A stretch of 64,000 bases of DNA from an uncultured Clostridia bacterium (lineage in GTDB: Bacteria > Bacillota > Clostridia > TANB77 > CAG-508): positions 1 to 64,000 of the forward strand of contig CAKPPO010000007.1 in the NCBI GenBank assembly GCA_934177725.1, in the 5' to 3' direction. Positions 17,385-27,464 of this stretch are shown here, one piece after another. Both the position numbers and the translations under genes were made by a program. Below the pieces are notes generated by a model that did not search any database, was not told the origin of the DNA, and saw only the letters and a program-made list of their open reading frames with translations. The first letter of the stretch is position 1; each line of letters opens with the position of its first letter.

Positions 17385-18512
17385 ATGTACATATATATAA
17401 TAGCTTTTATAATAGCATTTATTTTGTTGTATATATCTGAAAAAATGGCTAAAAAAGGCAAAAAAGTATTAATTTTTGAAATACTATCAATTGGATTACT
17501 AGCTTTTGTGGCTGCAATAAGAGATGAAACTATAGGAACTGACGTCTTAATATATGTAAAGCCAGTATTTCAATTGTGCAATCAATTAGGTTTTGGAAGA
17601 ATAAATGACATATGGTATAATGTTGAAATTGGTTATAAAATATTTAATTGTATAATTGCATTATTTACATCTAAAATTTCTATATATTTATTCTTTCAAC
17701 AAGTTTTTATACTAGGATTTGCATATTTAGGAATAAAGGGAATTTATAAGAAAAATTATTCATTTGTATATTTAATTTATTTATTAATTTTTTACAACAG
17801 ATCTTTAAATATTGTTAGACAAGCAATGGCAATATCATTATGTATATATTCACTTAAATTTTTATTAGAAAATAAGAATTTTAAATTTATATTAATAGTT
17901 TTACTTGCGTTTTTATTCCACAAAACAGCATTGTTTTTTTTATTAGCAATTATTATTTACAAATTATACAAAAAAAATGCTAAATATGTTTACTATATGG
18001 CTATTTTTATAATTATAGTAGGTTTGATTTTTATATTTCTATTTCCAGAATGTATAAAATTAATTACAAGCATCGGAATAATGTCAACAGATTATTTATA
18101 TTATTTAGATAATTATGTTGATGATATAGGGACAATTAGCTCATTCGAATTACTTTTAGATATAACATATATAGTAGTGTATATTATATTTAATAAATTA
18201 CGCAAAAAAGAAAATAGTAGCTTCTATTTTATATTAGCATTAATAGATGTTATATGCTTAATAATATCAACAAAATATACGGCTGCTAATAGATTTGGAA
18301 TGTATTTTAGAATACCAGTAGTATTATTCCTCTTATCAAACATGGATGTAATATTCGTAAACAAATATAGCAAAGTAAACGTAGGAAATATAATAGCAGT
18401 AGTTATTTCTGTTATATTTTGGTATTATGTATTTGTATACGGAAAAAGTGGTGGCACAGTGCCATTTACTATTAATCAGGATTCTTATTTTTATCAAATA
18501 TTTTTAAAATAA
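17385..18512 (+). CDS. Wzy-type polysaccharide polymerase, EpsG family
   Basis: This multi-spanning membrane protein (375 aa) matches the EpsG/Wzy pattern, with an early RDETIGTDVLIYVKPVF segment (around residues 46-62). It has about ten helices and a periplasm-facing loop containing NRSLNIVRQAMAISL. It would join flipped repeat units at the outer membrane face. It is the only polymerase candidate in the operon and lies 12 bp after the acyltransferase. Confidence 0.86.
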   Translation: MYIYIIAFIIAFILLYISEKMAKKGKKVLIFEILSIGLLAFVAAIRDETIGTDVLIYVKPVFQLCNQLGFGRINDIWYNVEIGYKIFNCIIALFTSKISIYLFFQQVFILGFAYLGIKGIYKKNYSFVYLIYLLIFYNRSLNIVRQAMAISLCIYSLKFLLENKNFKFILIVLLAFLFHKTALFFLLAIIIYKLYKKNAKYVYYMAIFIIIVGLIFIFLFPECIKLITSIGIMSTDYLYYLDNYVDDIGTISSFELLLDITYIVVYIIFNKLRKKENSSFYFILALIDVICLIISTKYTAANRFGMYFRIPVVLFLLSNMDVIFVNKYSKVNVGNIIAVVISVIFWYYVFVYGKSGGTVPFTINQDSYFYQIFLK

Positions 18513-18527
18513 AGGAGAATATAATTA

Positions 18528-19718
18528 ATGAAAAAAGAAAAATGTACAATTGTTATATTGACCAATATAATGACTCCATATAGAAAGTTTTTTTATGACG
18601 AATTAAATGAAGAATGTAAAAAAAATAATATAGATTTTCGAGTACTATTAATGGCCGAAACCGAATATGGAAGACATTGGAATTATAATGAGTTAAAAAC
18701 AGAGTATTCAATATTGCTAGAACATAAAACTAAAAAAATAGGAAATATTGAAATACATTTTAATAGAGGATTAGAAAAAATATATAGAGAGATTAAACCA
18801 AATATTGTAATATGCGGTGGAAGTTATTTATATCCAGCAGTTTGGAAAACAATAAAGCTTAAGAGAAAATATAATTATGAAATTGTAGAATGGTCAGAAT
18901 CACATTTGAATGAAGAAAGAAACTATAACAGCGTTAAATTAAAAATAAGAGAAATAATTAGGAGAAAAGTAATTGGTAGTTTTGATATTTTTTGGTGTGC
19001 TGGGAAATTTGCAAAAGAATTTGTTGAGAAGTATGCTAAAAATGATTCTAAATATGTTTTTACTCCTAATTTAATAGATACTAAAAAATTTGATTCAATA
19101 AACAAATATACTACAGAAGACTTACTTAGAATAAAAGAAAAATATAATATAGATAAAAATAAAAGAATAATGATAACACCAGCTAGATTATCAGCTGTTA
19201 AAGGAATCAAGGAATTTTTAAATCTATATAATAAATGTGATAATGATAATATTACATACTTAATTGCTGGAGACGGAGAATTAAAATTAGAAATTTCAAA
19301 AATAATAGAAGAGAAAAAAATGGATGTAAGACTATTAGGGTACAAAAACGAAGATGAAATGCTAGATTTATATGCTATTTCTGATGGATTTATATTACCT
19401 TCAAAATCAGATCCTAATCCATTAACTTGTATAGAGGCATGTTGGTGCAAATTACCTTTACTTGTATCTAAGCATGTAGGTAATTATCCTGAAATAGTAA
19501 AAGAGGAATTAAATGGATATGTATTTGATTATAATAAAACCGAGGAAGCAATAAGCAAAATTAATAAATTTATAAATTCGCCAAAAGAATGGATGAAAAA
19601 TGCAAAAGAAATTTCATATAATGTAGCTAGAAATATATATAATCCAAATATAGTGGTACCTAAAATAATAAACGAAACTATAAAAATATATAAAGAGAGA
19701 AGAATGAAAAATGATTAG
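18528..19718 (+). CDS. Glycosyltransferase family 4
   Basis: This is a GT-B glycosyltransferase of 396 aa. The C-terminal donor domain shows TPARLSAVKGIKEFL, AGDGELKLEI and the PSKSDPNPLTCIEACWCKLP segment, with the catalytic-region Glu. The N-terminal acceptor domain begins CTIVILTNIMTPYRKFFYDE. The start follows AAAGGAG. Its 3' end overlaps the next gene by 8 bp, suggesting translational coupling. The sugar specificity is unknown. Confidence 0.9.
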   Translation: MKKEKCTIVILTNIMTPYRKFFYDELNEECKKNNIDFRVLLMAETEYGRHWNYNELKTEYSILLEHKTKKIGNIEIHFNRGLEKIYREIKPNIVICGGSYLYPAVWKTIKLKRKYNYEIVEWSESHLNEERNYNSVKLKIREIIRRKVIGSFDIFWCAGKFAKEFVEKYAKNDSKYVFTPNLIDTKKFDSINKYTTEDLLRIKEKYNIDKNKRIMITPARLSAVKGIKEFLNLYNKCDNDNITYLIAGDGELKLEISKIIEEKKMDVRLLGYKNEDEMLDLYAISDGFILPSKSDPNPLTCIEACWCKLPLLVSKHVGNYPEIVKEELNGYVFDYNKTEEAISKINKFINSPKEWMKNAKEISYNVARNIYNPNIVVPKIINETIKIYKERRMKND

Positions 19719-20499
19719 TATATTAATGTCAACTCAAAATCCAATTGAAAAATACTTCAAAAAAAGTATGGACTCTATATTTAATCAAACATATAAAGAC
19801 TTTGAATTAGTTTTGATAGATGATGGATCAGAAAAACCAGTAATAGATTTCATCAAAAAGCAAGGTTATGATATAAATAAGATTAGATATGTTAGATTAG
19901 AAAGAAACGTTGGACTACCTAAAGCATTGAATATAGGCCTAAAAGAATGTTCAGGAGATTACATAGCACGTATGGATGATGATGATTTAATGGATGAAAC
20001 ACGCTTAGAAAAACAATTGAACTATGTAGAACAAAACAATTTAGTCGGATGTTTTTGCTGGTATGACAATATTGATACAGAAGACAATATCATAAATAGT
20101 TGTAGTATTAGCATTTCAGAGAAAGATTATTTACAACAACTATTAAAAAAAGGCAACATATTTTGCCATGCGAGCCTATTTATAAAAAAAAATGTACTAG
20201 AAGAAATAGATGGATATGATGAAAATTTAAGATATGCACAAGATTCAGATTTATATATTAGAATTTTAAATAAATATAAAATGGGAATGGTAAAAGAATA
20301 TTTACTACAACATAGAAAAAATAGTTATAGAAATAATAGTTATAGAGAAACTCTTTCTTTAACCTATGCATTATTTGGAGCAATGAATTATTATACTGAT
20401 TGTGAAAAAATAGGAATCAAAGAAAAATTTTCGATTTTTATTAGGTTAATGAGATATTATGTAGGAATATTAAGAATTACGAAGAAAGGAAAAAAATAG
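19711..20499 (+). CDS. Glycosyltransferase family 2
   Basis: This is an inverting GT-A glycosyltransferase (262 aa). The nucleotide-binding N-terminus SILMSTQNPIEKYFKKSMDS is followed by LVLIDDGSEKP and the metal-binding ARMDDDDLMDETRLEKQ (around residues 89-105). The short C-terminal part has a few aromatic residues but no clear membrane helix. It overlaps the preceding gene by 8 bp and ends 1 bp before the next. Confidence 0.92.
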   Translation: MISILMSTQNPIEKYFKKSMDSIFNQTYKDFELVLIDDGSEKPVIDFIKKQGYDINKIRYVRLERNVGLPKALNIGLKECSGDYIARMDDDDLMDETRLEKQLNYVEQNNLVGCFCWYDNIDTEDNIINSCSISISEKDYLQQLLKKGNIFCHASLFIKKNVLEEIDGYDENLRYAQDSDLYIRILNKYKMGMVKEYLLQHRKNSYRNNSYRETLSLTYALFGAMNYYTDCEKIGIKEKFSIFIRLMRYYVGILRITKKGKK

Positions 20500-20500
20500 T

Positions 20501-21397
20501 ATGAACAAATTTTTAAAATATTTTAAATATCCTTCTATGATTTTAGTTACTCTTAGCAAAAGAAATATTATAAAAGTGTCAGATGAAACATTTTTAAAGA
20601 TATTATATAAATTTAATATAAATAAAGAATTAAACTTGAAAAATCCACAAACATTCAATGAAAAATTACAATGGCTAAAACTTAATGATAGAAAAGATAT
20701 ATATACTACAATGGTGGATAAATATGAAGTGAAAAAATATGTTTCAGCTATAATAGGAAAAGAATATGTTATCCCAACTTTAGGAGTTTATGATAAGTTT
20801 AATGAAATAGATTTCAAAAAATTACCTAATAAATTTGTAATAAAGTGTACTCACGATTCAGGAAGCGTAATAATATGTAAAGATAAGAAAAAATTTGATA
20901 TAAAAATGGCTAAAAAGAAAATAAATAAAGCACTAAAGCATAATTATTACTATACTGGAAGAGAATGGCCATATAAAAATGTGAAACCAAGAATTATAAT
21001 TGAAGAATATATGCAAGATGAAAAATTGAAAGAATTAAGAGACTATAAATTTTTCTGCTTTAATGGAAAAGTAAACTTGTTTAAAGTAGATTTAGATAGA
21101 TTTTTAGAACATAGAGCTAATTATTATGATAAAAACTTAAAACTTCTAAAATTTGGAGAAGAAGTATGTCCACCAGATTTTGAAAAGAAAATAGAAATTC
21201 CAAAAGATATAATGAAAATGATTGAGTTAGCTGAAAAATTATCTAATGAAAAAAAATTCGTAAGAATTGATTTTTATTATACTAATAAAAAAATATATTT
21301 TGGAGAAATGACTTTTTATCCTGCTTCTGGATTTGGAAAATTTACTTCAGAAGATTGGGATTATAAATTAGGAAAATGGATAAATATAGAAAAGTAA
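20501..21397 (+). CDS. TupA-like ATP-grasp protein
   Basis: It belongs to the TupA-like ATP-grasp group found in polysaccharide loci (298 aa). Visible features are NPQTFNEKLQWLKLNDRKD (about 49-67), VIKCTHDSGSVIICKD in the nucleotide-binding subdomain, RIIIEEYMQDE, and FVRIDFYYTNKKIYFGEMTF with metal ligands. TupA was linked to teichuronopeptide synthesis, so members may attach an amino acid or similar group to a uronic acid. The downstream UDP-glucuronate 4-epimerase gene fits this. The exact reaction is not established. Confidence 0.85.
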   Translation: MNKFLKYFKYPSMILVTLSKRNIIKVSDETFLKILYKFNINKELNLKNPQTFNEKLQWLKLNDRKDIYTTMVDKYEVKKYVSAIIGKEYVIPTLGVYDKFNEIDFKKLPNKFVIKCTHDSGSVIICKDKKKFDIKMAKKKINKALKHNYYYTGREWPYKNVKPRIIIEEYMQDEKLKELRDYKFFCFNGKVNLFKVDLDRFLEHRANYYDKNLKLLKFGEEVCPPDFEKKIEIPKDIMKMIELAEKLSNEKKFVRIDFYYTNKKIYFGEMTFYPASGFGKFTSEDWDYKLGKWINIEK

Positions 21398-21419
21398 AAA
21401 AATATATGGAGATATAAGT

Positions 21420-21884
21420 ATGAAAAAAAATAGATTTATAAAAAAAATTGTGATATATATGAGCCCATGGTTAAATCAAAGTGAAAAAATATATAAATTA
21501 TATAAAAAGGCAAACAAGTATATAGAAAGAAAAAAAGAATATGTGGCATATTTTTATTTTTATAAGATATACAAAAAATTTGGATGCTATATTTCTCCAA
21601 AAGCAAAAATAGGTAAAAATCTTATATTACCACATCCAAATGGTATTGTTATAGGAGCAGAGGCAACAATAGGAGAAAATGTGACAATATATCAAAATGT
21701 TACGTTAGGAAGAAAAAAAGGAAATATATTAGGATGTCCTACAATAGGTAATAATGTGACAATATATTGTAATTCTGTGCTTGTGGGAGACATTTCAATT
21801 GGAGATAATACAATAATAGGTTGCAATTCTACTATACTAAAATCTGTAGAGCCAAATTCAAAATGTGTAGGAGTTGTAAAGTAA
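21420..21884 (+). CDS. Hexapeptide-repeat acetyltransferase, serine acetyltransferase-like
   Basis: This is a short left-handed beta-helix acyltransferase (154 aa). A helical N-terminus is followed by repeats such as ISPKAKIGKNLILPHPNG, IVIGAEATIGENVTIYQNVT and VLVGDISIGDNTIIG. It resembles CysE, but the location in a glycan operon suggests acetyl-CoA dependent O-acetylation of a sugar. A true cysE, though frameshifted, lies at 54.7 kb. The trimer is presumably cytosolic. Confidence 0.88.
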   Translation: MKKNRFIKKIVIYMSPWLNQSEKIYKLYKKANKYIERKKEYVAYFYFYKIYKKFGCYISPKAKIGKNLILPHPNGIVIGAEATIGENVTIYQNVTLGRKKGNILGCPTIGNNVTIYCNSVLVGDISIGDNTIIGCNSTILKSVEPNSKCVGVVK

Positions 21885-21885
21885 A

Positions 21886-23313
21886 ATGAAAAAAAACTTT
21901 ATATATAATGTCTTATACCAAATATTAATTTTAATAATACCATTAATAACAATGCCGTACGTTTCAAGAACATTAGGAGCAGATGGCATAGGAATATATT
22001 CATATACATATTCAATAGCATACTATTTTATGATAATAGCAATGTTAGGGTTAAATAATTATGGAAATAGAACTATAGCAAAAGTAAGAGATAATAAAGA
22101 AGAATTATCAAAGCAATTTTGTAGTATATATGTATTTCAATTAATAAGTTCGTTAATAATGATTGTTGCTTATTTAATATACATATTTGTATTTGATAAT
22201 CAATATAAAATTATAGCAATAATTCAAGCAATGTATGTAATATCTTCAATGTTTGATATAAACTGGTTTTTCTTTGGAATTGAAAAGTTTAAATTAACAA
22301 TAACACGAAATACTATCATAAAAGTATTATCATTAATATTAATTTTTATATTTGTAAAAACTCCAAATGATGTATGGAAATATACAGTAATACTAGCGGG
22401 AAGTACTTTATTTAGTAATATAGTATTATTTTCATTTTTAAGAAAATATATAAAACTAGTAAGGGTTTCTAAAAGAGATATAGTCAAACATTTAAAACCT
22501 TGCTTAGTATTGTTTTTACCAGTAATAGCAGTAAGTATATATAAAATAATGGATAAGATAATGTTAGGAAGTATGTCAACAGTAAAAGAAGTAGGGTATT
22601 ACGAAAATGCAGAAAAAATAACTCAAGTGCCAATTTCAATAATTACTGCATTAGGAACGGTAATGCTACCAAGAGTATCAAATATGTTATCTAATAATCA
22701 AGAGGAACAAGTAAAAAATACAATATTAAAAACTATGCCATTTATAATGTTTCTAACATTTCCAATGATTTTAGGACTTATTTTGATAAGCAAAGAATTT
22801 TCAATAATATTTTTTGGAAATGGATTTGAAAAATCAGGTTATTTAATACAATTATTATCTATAACTATTGTATTTTTAGCATGGGGAAATGTTATAAGAA
22901 CTCAATATTTGATACCAAAGGAAATGGATAAGCAATATATAATTTCCGCTTTTTTAGGCGCATTAGTTAATTTTATATTAAATTGTATTTTTATACCTAT
23001 ATATCAATCAGTAGGTGCTTGCATAGGAACTATTGCAGCAGAATTTATAGTAATGTTTTATCAAACGTTTATTGTTAGAAAAGAACTACCAATAAAAAAA
23101 TATATAATAGAATCATTACCTTTTTTATTAAAAGCATTAATAATGTTTGTTTTAACATTTATTATAAGCAAATGTATAACAGCTAATGGAATATATAAAT
23201 TGATAGTACAGGTTATATTTGCAGGATTTATATATTTAATACTAAATATAAAATATATTTATAAAGAATTAGAAATATTTAAAATTTTCAAAAAAATAAA
23301 AGGAGCAAACTAA
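21886..23313 (+). CDS. Wzx flippase, polysaccharide transporter family
   Basis: This is a MATE/MOP-superfamily flippase (475 aa, about 12-14 membrane helices). The N-terminus, with NVLYQILILIIPLITMPYVS and RTLGADGIGIYSYTYSIAYYF, is typical of Wzx. It would move the undecaprenyl-linked repeat unit across the membrane to the polymerase at 17385. It begins 1 bp after the previous stop. Confidence 0.93.
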   Translation: MKKNFIYNVLYQILILIIPLITMPYVSRTLGADGIGIYSYTYSIAYYFMIIAMLGLNNYGNRTIAKVRDNKEELSKQFCSIYVFQLISSLIMIVAYLIYIFVFDNQYKIIAIIQAMYVISSMFDINWFFFGIEKFKLTITRNTIIKVLSLILIFIFVKTPNDVWKYTVILAGSTLFSNIVLFSFLRKYIKLVRVSKRDIVKHLKPCLVLFLPVIAVSIYKIMDKIMLGSMSTVKEVGYYENAEKITQVPISIITALGTVMLPRVSNMLSNNQEEQVKNTILKTMPFIMFLTFPMILGLILISKEFSIIFFGNGFEKSGYLIQLLSITIVFLAWGNVIRTQYLIPKEMDKQYIISAFLGALVNFILNCIFIPIYQSVGACIGTIAAEFIVMFYQTFIVRKELPIKKYIIESLPFLLKALIMFVLTFIISKCITANGIYKLIVQVIFAGFIYLILNIKYIYKELEIFKIFKKIKGAN

Positions 23314-23314
23314 T

Positions 23315-24343
23315 ATGAAAACATATTTCATAACAGGAGTTGCAGGATTTATAGGTTCAAACCTTGCAAAAAAAATATTAAAAGAAGAAAAAGACATAAA
23401 AGTAGTAGGATTAGATAATATGAATGACTACTATGATGTAAAAATAAAGGAATATAGATTGGCAGAACTATTAAAAAATGAAAACTTTATATTTATAAAA
23501 GGAAATTTAGCAGATAAAGAGCTAATAAACAAAATATTTGAAGAAAACAAACCTGAAATAGTAGTTAATTTAGCTGCACAAGCAGGTGTAAGATATAGCA
23601 TTACAAATCCAGATGCATACATAGAATCAAATATAATAGGATTTTATAATATATTAGAAGCTTGTAGGCACAACCCAGTGGAACACCTAGTATATGCATC
23701 ATCTTCATCAGTATATGGTTCAAATAAAAAAGTTCCATATTCTACAGATGATAAAGTAGACAATCCTGTATCTTTATATGCTGCAACAAAAAAATCTAAT
23801 GAATTACTAGCTCATAGTTACTCAAAACTATATAATATTCCATCAACAGGATTAAGATTCTTTACAGTATATGGACCAGCAGGAAGGCCAGATATGGCAT
23901 ATTTTGGATTTACTAACAAATTAATTAAAGGTGAGACAATACAAATATTTAACTATGGAAATTGTAAAAGAGATTTTACATATGTAGATGATATAGTTGA
24001 GGGAATTTGTAGAGTTATAAAAAAAGCTCCTGAAAAGAAAACAGGAGAAGATGGGCTTCCAATTCCACCTTATGCAGTTTATAACATTGGAAATAGTAGT
24101 CCAGAAAACTTACTAGATTTTGTAACAATATTACAAGAGGAATTAGTAAGAGCAGGTATATTACCAAAAAATTATGACTTTGAAGCTCATAAAGAATTGG
24201 TACCAATGCAACCAGGAGATGTACCAGTCACATATGCAGACACAACACCATTAGAAAGAGATTTCGGATTTAAACCAAGTACAACTTTAAGAGAAGGATT
24301 AAGAAAATTTGCAGAATGGTATAAAGAATTCTATATAAAATAG
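23315..24343 (+). CDS. UDP-glucuronate 4-epimerase-like SDR enzyme
   Basis: This extended-SDR epimerase (342 aa) has the NAD-binding motif GVAGFIGSN (8-16), the catalytic YAATK (about 149-153) and SSSSVYG. The segments AAQAGVRYS and RFFTVYGPAGRPDMAYF mark the UDP-glucuronic acid 4-epimerase group (CapI/GAE type) rather than GalE. It would supply UDP-galacturonic acid for the polymer. It starts 1 bp after the flippase; its ribosome binding site AAAGGAGC lies inside that gene. Confidence 0.9.
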   Translation: MKTYFITGVAGFIGSNLAKKILKEEKDIKVVGLDNMNDYYDVKIKEYRLAELLKNENFIFIKGNLADKELINKIFEENKPEIVVNLAAQAGVRYSITNPDAYIESNIIGFYNILEACRHNPVEHLVYASSSSVYGSNKKVPYSTDDKVDNPVSLYAATKKSNELLAHSYSKLYNIPSTGLRFFTVYGPAGRPDMAYFGFTNKLIKGETIQIFNYGNCKRDFTYVDDIVEGICRVIKKAPEKKTGEDGLPIPPYAVYNIGNSSPENLLDFVTILQEELVRAGILPKNYDFEAHKELVPMQPGDVPVTYADTTPLERDFGFKPSTTLREGLRKFAEWYKEFYIK

Positions 24344-24362
24344 ATAAAAATTGGAGAAAAGA

Positions 24363-25427
24363 ATGGAAAATATTAAAGAAAAAAATAAGTTGGCGAGAAT
24401 AGAATATATAGATATTGCAAGAGCTATTGCTATATTAATAATTGTATTAGGTCATACTTTAAATCACTCAGAAAATTGTAAGTTAATATTTAAATTTTTA
24501 TATAGCTTTAATGTAGTATTGTTCTTTATATTAAGTGGTTATACATTTAAAATAAGAGAAAATGAATCTTTTTATGAATTTGCTAAACGTAAATTTATTA
24601 GAATTATGATTCCATATTTTATATGGGAATTATTGTGGCTTATACCTTATATATTTTTGGGAAAAAATGTAGGAAATTTTTTAGAAACTGAAAGCTCATT
24701 TGACATAAAAGCAATGCTGATTAATATTTTATATGGTAATGGGAATAGTTCAGCATTAAAACAAAATAGTTCTTTATGGTTTTTACCAGCATTATTTAGT
24801 ATAGAGATAATATATTATTATATTATAAAATTTATTAACATATCTAAAAGAAAATCAATTGTAGTACTTATATTTTCATTACTTATTAGTTATGCGTCTA
24901 CATATTTATTGGAGTTTAAATTACCTTGGGGAATCAATACTGTGTTAAATATAGGAGGTATATTCTTTTTAATTGGATACTTGTTAAATAATATGTTTGA
25001 AATTAATAAATTGTTTAAAATATACTATATATTTCCAATATTAATTATAGGAATACTAGCAATGAATTTTAATTCAACAGTATCATGTATAGACTATATA
25101 TATGGAAACTTAACATTAGCGATATTATCGGGATTATGTTTATCTATAGTAATTATATACATATCATATTTGATAAAAAATAATAATATTTTAGAATATA
25201 TTGGCAGAAATACAATGGGGATATTAATATTTCATAAATTAGTTATATTGATAGTTCAAACAAAATTAGGAGTCATTTCCACTCAGTTAAAAAATAGTAA
25301 CATATTAATAGAATTTCTTTTAAGTATTGTAACAGTAATGTTAAGCGTAGTATTCTCTTTAATATGTGTGGTAGTTTTACGAAAAATATTGCCTATATTA
25401 ATTGGAGAAAATAAAAGTTCTAAATAA
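24363..25427 (+). CDS. Membrane acyltransferase, acyltransferase-3 family (second copy)
   Basis: This polytopic acyltransferase (354 aa, about ten helices) is the second of the operon. The N-terminal YIDIARAIAILIIVLGHTLNH carries the conserved His, and FILSGYTFKIRENESFYEF follows. I use the ATG at 24363, because an upstream TTG overlaps the Shine-Dalgarno TTGGAG. It is a likely O-acetyltransferase for a different sugar from that modified by the 16395 gene. Confidence 0.86.
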   Translation: MENIKEKNKLARIEYIDIARAIAILIIVLGHTLNHSENCKLIFKFLYSFNVVLFFILSGYTFKIRENESFYEFAKRKFIRIMIPYFIWELLWLIPYIFLGKNVGNFLETESSFDIKAMLINILYGNGNSSALKQNSSLWFLPALFSIEIIYYYIIKFINISKRKSIVVLIFSLLISYASTYLLEFKLPWGINTVLNIGGIFFLIGYLLNNMFEINKLFKIYYIFPILIIGILAMNFNSTVSCIDYIYGNLTLAILSGLCLSIVIIYISYLIKNNNILEYIGRNTMGILIFHKLVILIVQTKLGVISTQLKNSNILIEFLLSIVTVMLSVVFSLICVVVLRKILPILIGENKSSK

Positions 25428-25442
25428 AAGGAGAAAAAAATT

Positions 25443-26489
25443 ATGAAAAAAGCATTAATTACGGGAATTACAGGACAAGATGGATCATACTTAGCAGAAT
25501 TTTTACTAGAGAAAGGATATGAAGTACATGGAATAGTTCGTCGTGCATCTATTTCAAATACTGGAAGAATAGATCATCTATTAAGAAAAAATTTAATTAC
25601 ATTACATGATGGAGACTTAGCAGATTCTTCAAGTATTATAAAAATAGTTAAAGAAGTAGAACCAGATGAAATCTATAATTTAGCTGCTCAAAGTCATGTA
25701 GGGACAAGCTTTGATGCTGCAGAATATACGGGGGACATAGATGCTCTTGGAGTTTTAAGAATATTAGAAGCAGTACATATTTTAAAATTAGAAAGCAAAT
25801 GTCGTATTTACCAAGCATCAACGTCTGAATTATATGGAAAAGTTGAAGCTTGCCCACAAAGTGAGACTACACCATTTCATCCATATAGTCCATATGCAGT
25901 AGCAAAACAATATGGCTTTTGGATTACAAAAGAATATCGTGAAGCATATAATATGTTTGCTTGTAATGGAATTCTATTTAACCATGAGTCTGAACGTAGA
26001 GGTGAAAACTTTGTAACTCGTAAAATAACATTAGCAGTAGGAAGAATAGCAGAAGGTTTACAAGACCATTTAGAATTAGGAAACTTAGATTCATTAAGAG
26101 ATTGGGGATATGCTAAAGACTATGTTGAATGTATGTGGCTAATATTACAACACAATATACCAGATGATTTTGTAATAGCAACTGGAGTTCAACATACAGT
26201 TCGTGACTTTACGGAAAGAGCATTTAAAGAAAATGGGATAACAATTCGTTGGGAAGGAAAAGGTTTAGATGAAAAAGGATATGATGAAAAAACTGGGAAA
26301 ATGTTAGTATGTGTAAATCCTAAATGGTTTAGACCAACAGATGTTGTAAATTTATTAGGAGATCCAACTAAAGCTAAAACAGAATTGGGATGGAACCCAC
26401 AAACAACAAGTTACGAAGAATTAGTTCATATAATGTCAATACATGATCGTGAACTTGCAAAGAGAGAAAAGATTTTTCAAAATAAATAA
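25443..26489 (+). CDS. gmd: GDP-mannose 4,6-dehydratase
   Basis: It converts GDP-mannose to GDP-4-keto-6-deoxymannose with bound NADP. The 348-aa protein has GITGQDGSYLAEFLLEKGYE at the N-terminus, the RRAS motif, TSELYGKV, and the catalytic YAVAK in SPYAVAKQYGFW. NHESERRGENFVTRK is fully typical. It is followed after 15 bp by the partner gene fcl. Start: ATG after AAAGGAGAAA. Confidence 0.97.
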   Translation: MKKALITGITGQDGSYLAEFLLEKGYEVHGIVRRASISNTGRIDHLLRKNLITLHDGDLADSSSIIKIVKEVEPDEIYNLAAQSHVGTSFDAAEYTGDIDALGVLRILEAVHILKLESKCRIYQASTSELYGKVEACPQSETTPFHPYSPYAVAKQYGFWITKEYREAYNMFACNGILFNHESERRGENFVTRKITLAVGRIAEGLQDHLELGNLDSLRDWGYAKDYVECMWLILQHNIPDDFVIATGVQHTVRDFTERAFKENGITIRWEGKGLDEKGYDEKTGKMLVCVNPKWFRPTDVVNLLGDPTKAKTELGWNPQTTSYEELVHIMSIHDRELAKREKIFQNK

Positions 26490-26504
26490 TAGGAGAGTAT
26501 AAAA

Positions 26505-27446
26505 ATGGAAAAAGATTCAAAAATATATGTAGCAGGACATAATGGAATGGTAGGTTCTGCAATTGTAAGAGAATTAAAAAAACAAGGATATAATAATATT
26601 ATTACTCGTACACACAAAGAACTAGATTTATGCCGTCAAGAAGATGTTGAAAAATTTTTCGCTGAAGAAAAACCAGAATATGTATTTTTAGCAGCTGCAA
26701 AAGTAGGTGGAATAATTGCAAATCAAGAAGCTTTAGCGGATTTTATGTACGACAATATGATATTAGAAATGAATGTGATTCACTCAGCTTGGAAAAATGG
26801 TTGTAAAAAATTAGAATTTTTAGGTTCTTCTTGTATTTATCCTAAAATGGCACCACAACCGATGAAAGAAAGTTGTTTACTTACAAGCGAATTAGAAAAG
26901 ACAAATGAAGCATATGCCTTGGCTAAGATTTCTGGATTAAAATATTGTGAATATTTAAATAGACAATATGGAACAGATTATATTAGTTTAATGCCTACAA
27001 ATCTTTATGGTCCAAACGATAACTATCATCCAACACATAGCCATGTGTTACCAGCACTTATTCGTCGTTTCCATGAAGCTAAAGAAAACAATCTTCCAAG
27101 TGTAACTTGTTGGGGAGATGGAACACCTTTAAGAGAATTCTTATATGTTGATGATTTAGCTAATTTATGTGTATTTCTAATGAACAATTATAGTGGTAAT
27201 GAAACTGTAAATGCAGGAACAGGTAAAGAAATTTCTATAAAAGAATTAACTGAATTAGTTGCAAAAGTAATAGGGTATAATGGTGAAATTTTATGGGATA
27301 CAAGCAAACCAAACGGAACACCAAGAAAATTATTAGATGTATCAAAAGCAACTAATTTAGGTTGGACATATAAAACTGAATTAGAAGATGGAATTAAACT
27401 TGCTTATGAAGATTTTTTAAATAATCCAATACGTGCAGAAAGGTAA
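26505..27446 (+). CDS. fcl: GDP-L-fucose synthase
   Basis: This NADPH-dependent 3,5-epimerase/4-reductase makes GDP-L-fucose from the Gmd product. It has 313 aa. The dinucleotide motif is VAGHNGMVGSAIV, followed by FLGSSCIYPKMAPQPMKE and the catalytic YALAK. The C-terminal part contains GWTYKTELEDGIKLAYEDF. It directly follows gmd and precedes manC, giving a complete GDP-fucose supply module except for phosphomannomutase. Confidence 0.97.
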   Translation: MEKDSKIYVAGHNGMVGSAIVRELKKQGYNNIITRTHKELDLCRQEDVEKFFAEEKPEYVFLAAAKVGGIIANQEALADFMYDNMILEMNVIHSAWKNGCKKLEFLGSSCIYPKMAPQPMKESCLLTSELEKTNEAYALAKISGLKYCEYLNRQYGTDYISLMPTNLYGPNDNYHPTHSHVLPALIRRFHEAKENNLPSVTCWGDGTPLREFLYVDDLANLCVFLMNNYSGNETVNAGTGKEISIKELTELVAKVIGYNGEILWDTSKPNGTPRKLLDVSKATNLGWTYKTELEDGIKLAYEDFLNNPIRAER

Positions 27447-27464
27447 TAGAAGGAGAAAATTATA

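Noticed and set aside
21420..21884. Calling the operon acetyltransferase cysE
   Set aside because: It resembles CysE in the beta-helix but lacks the typical N-terminal and C-terminal parts, and lies among glycan genes.
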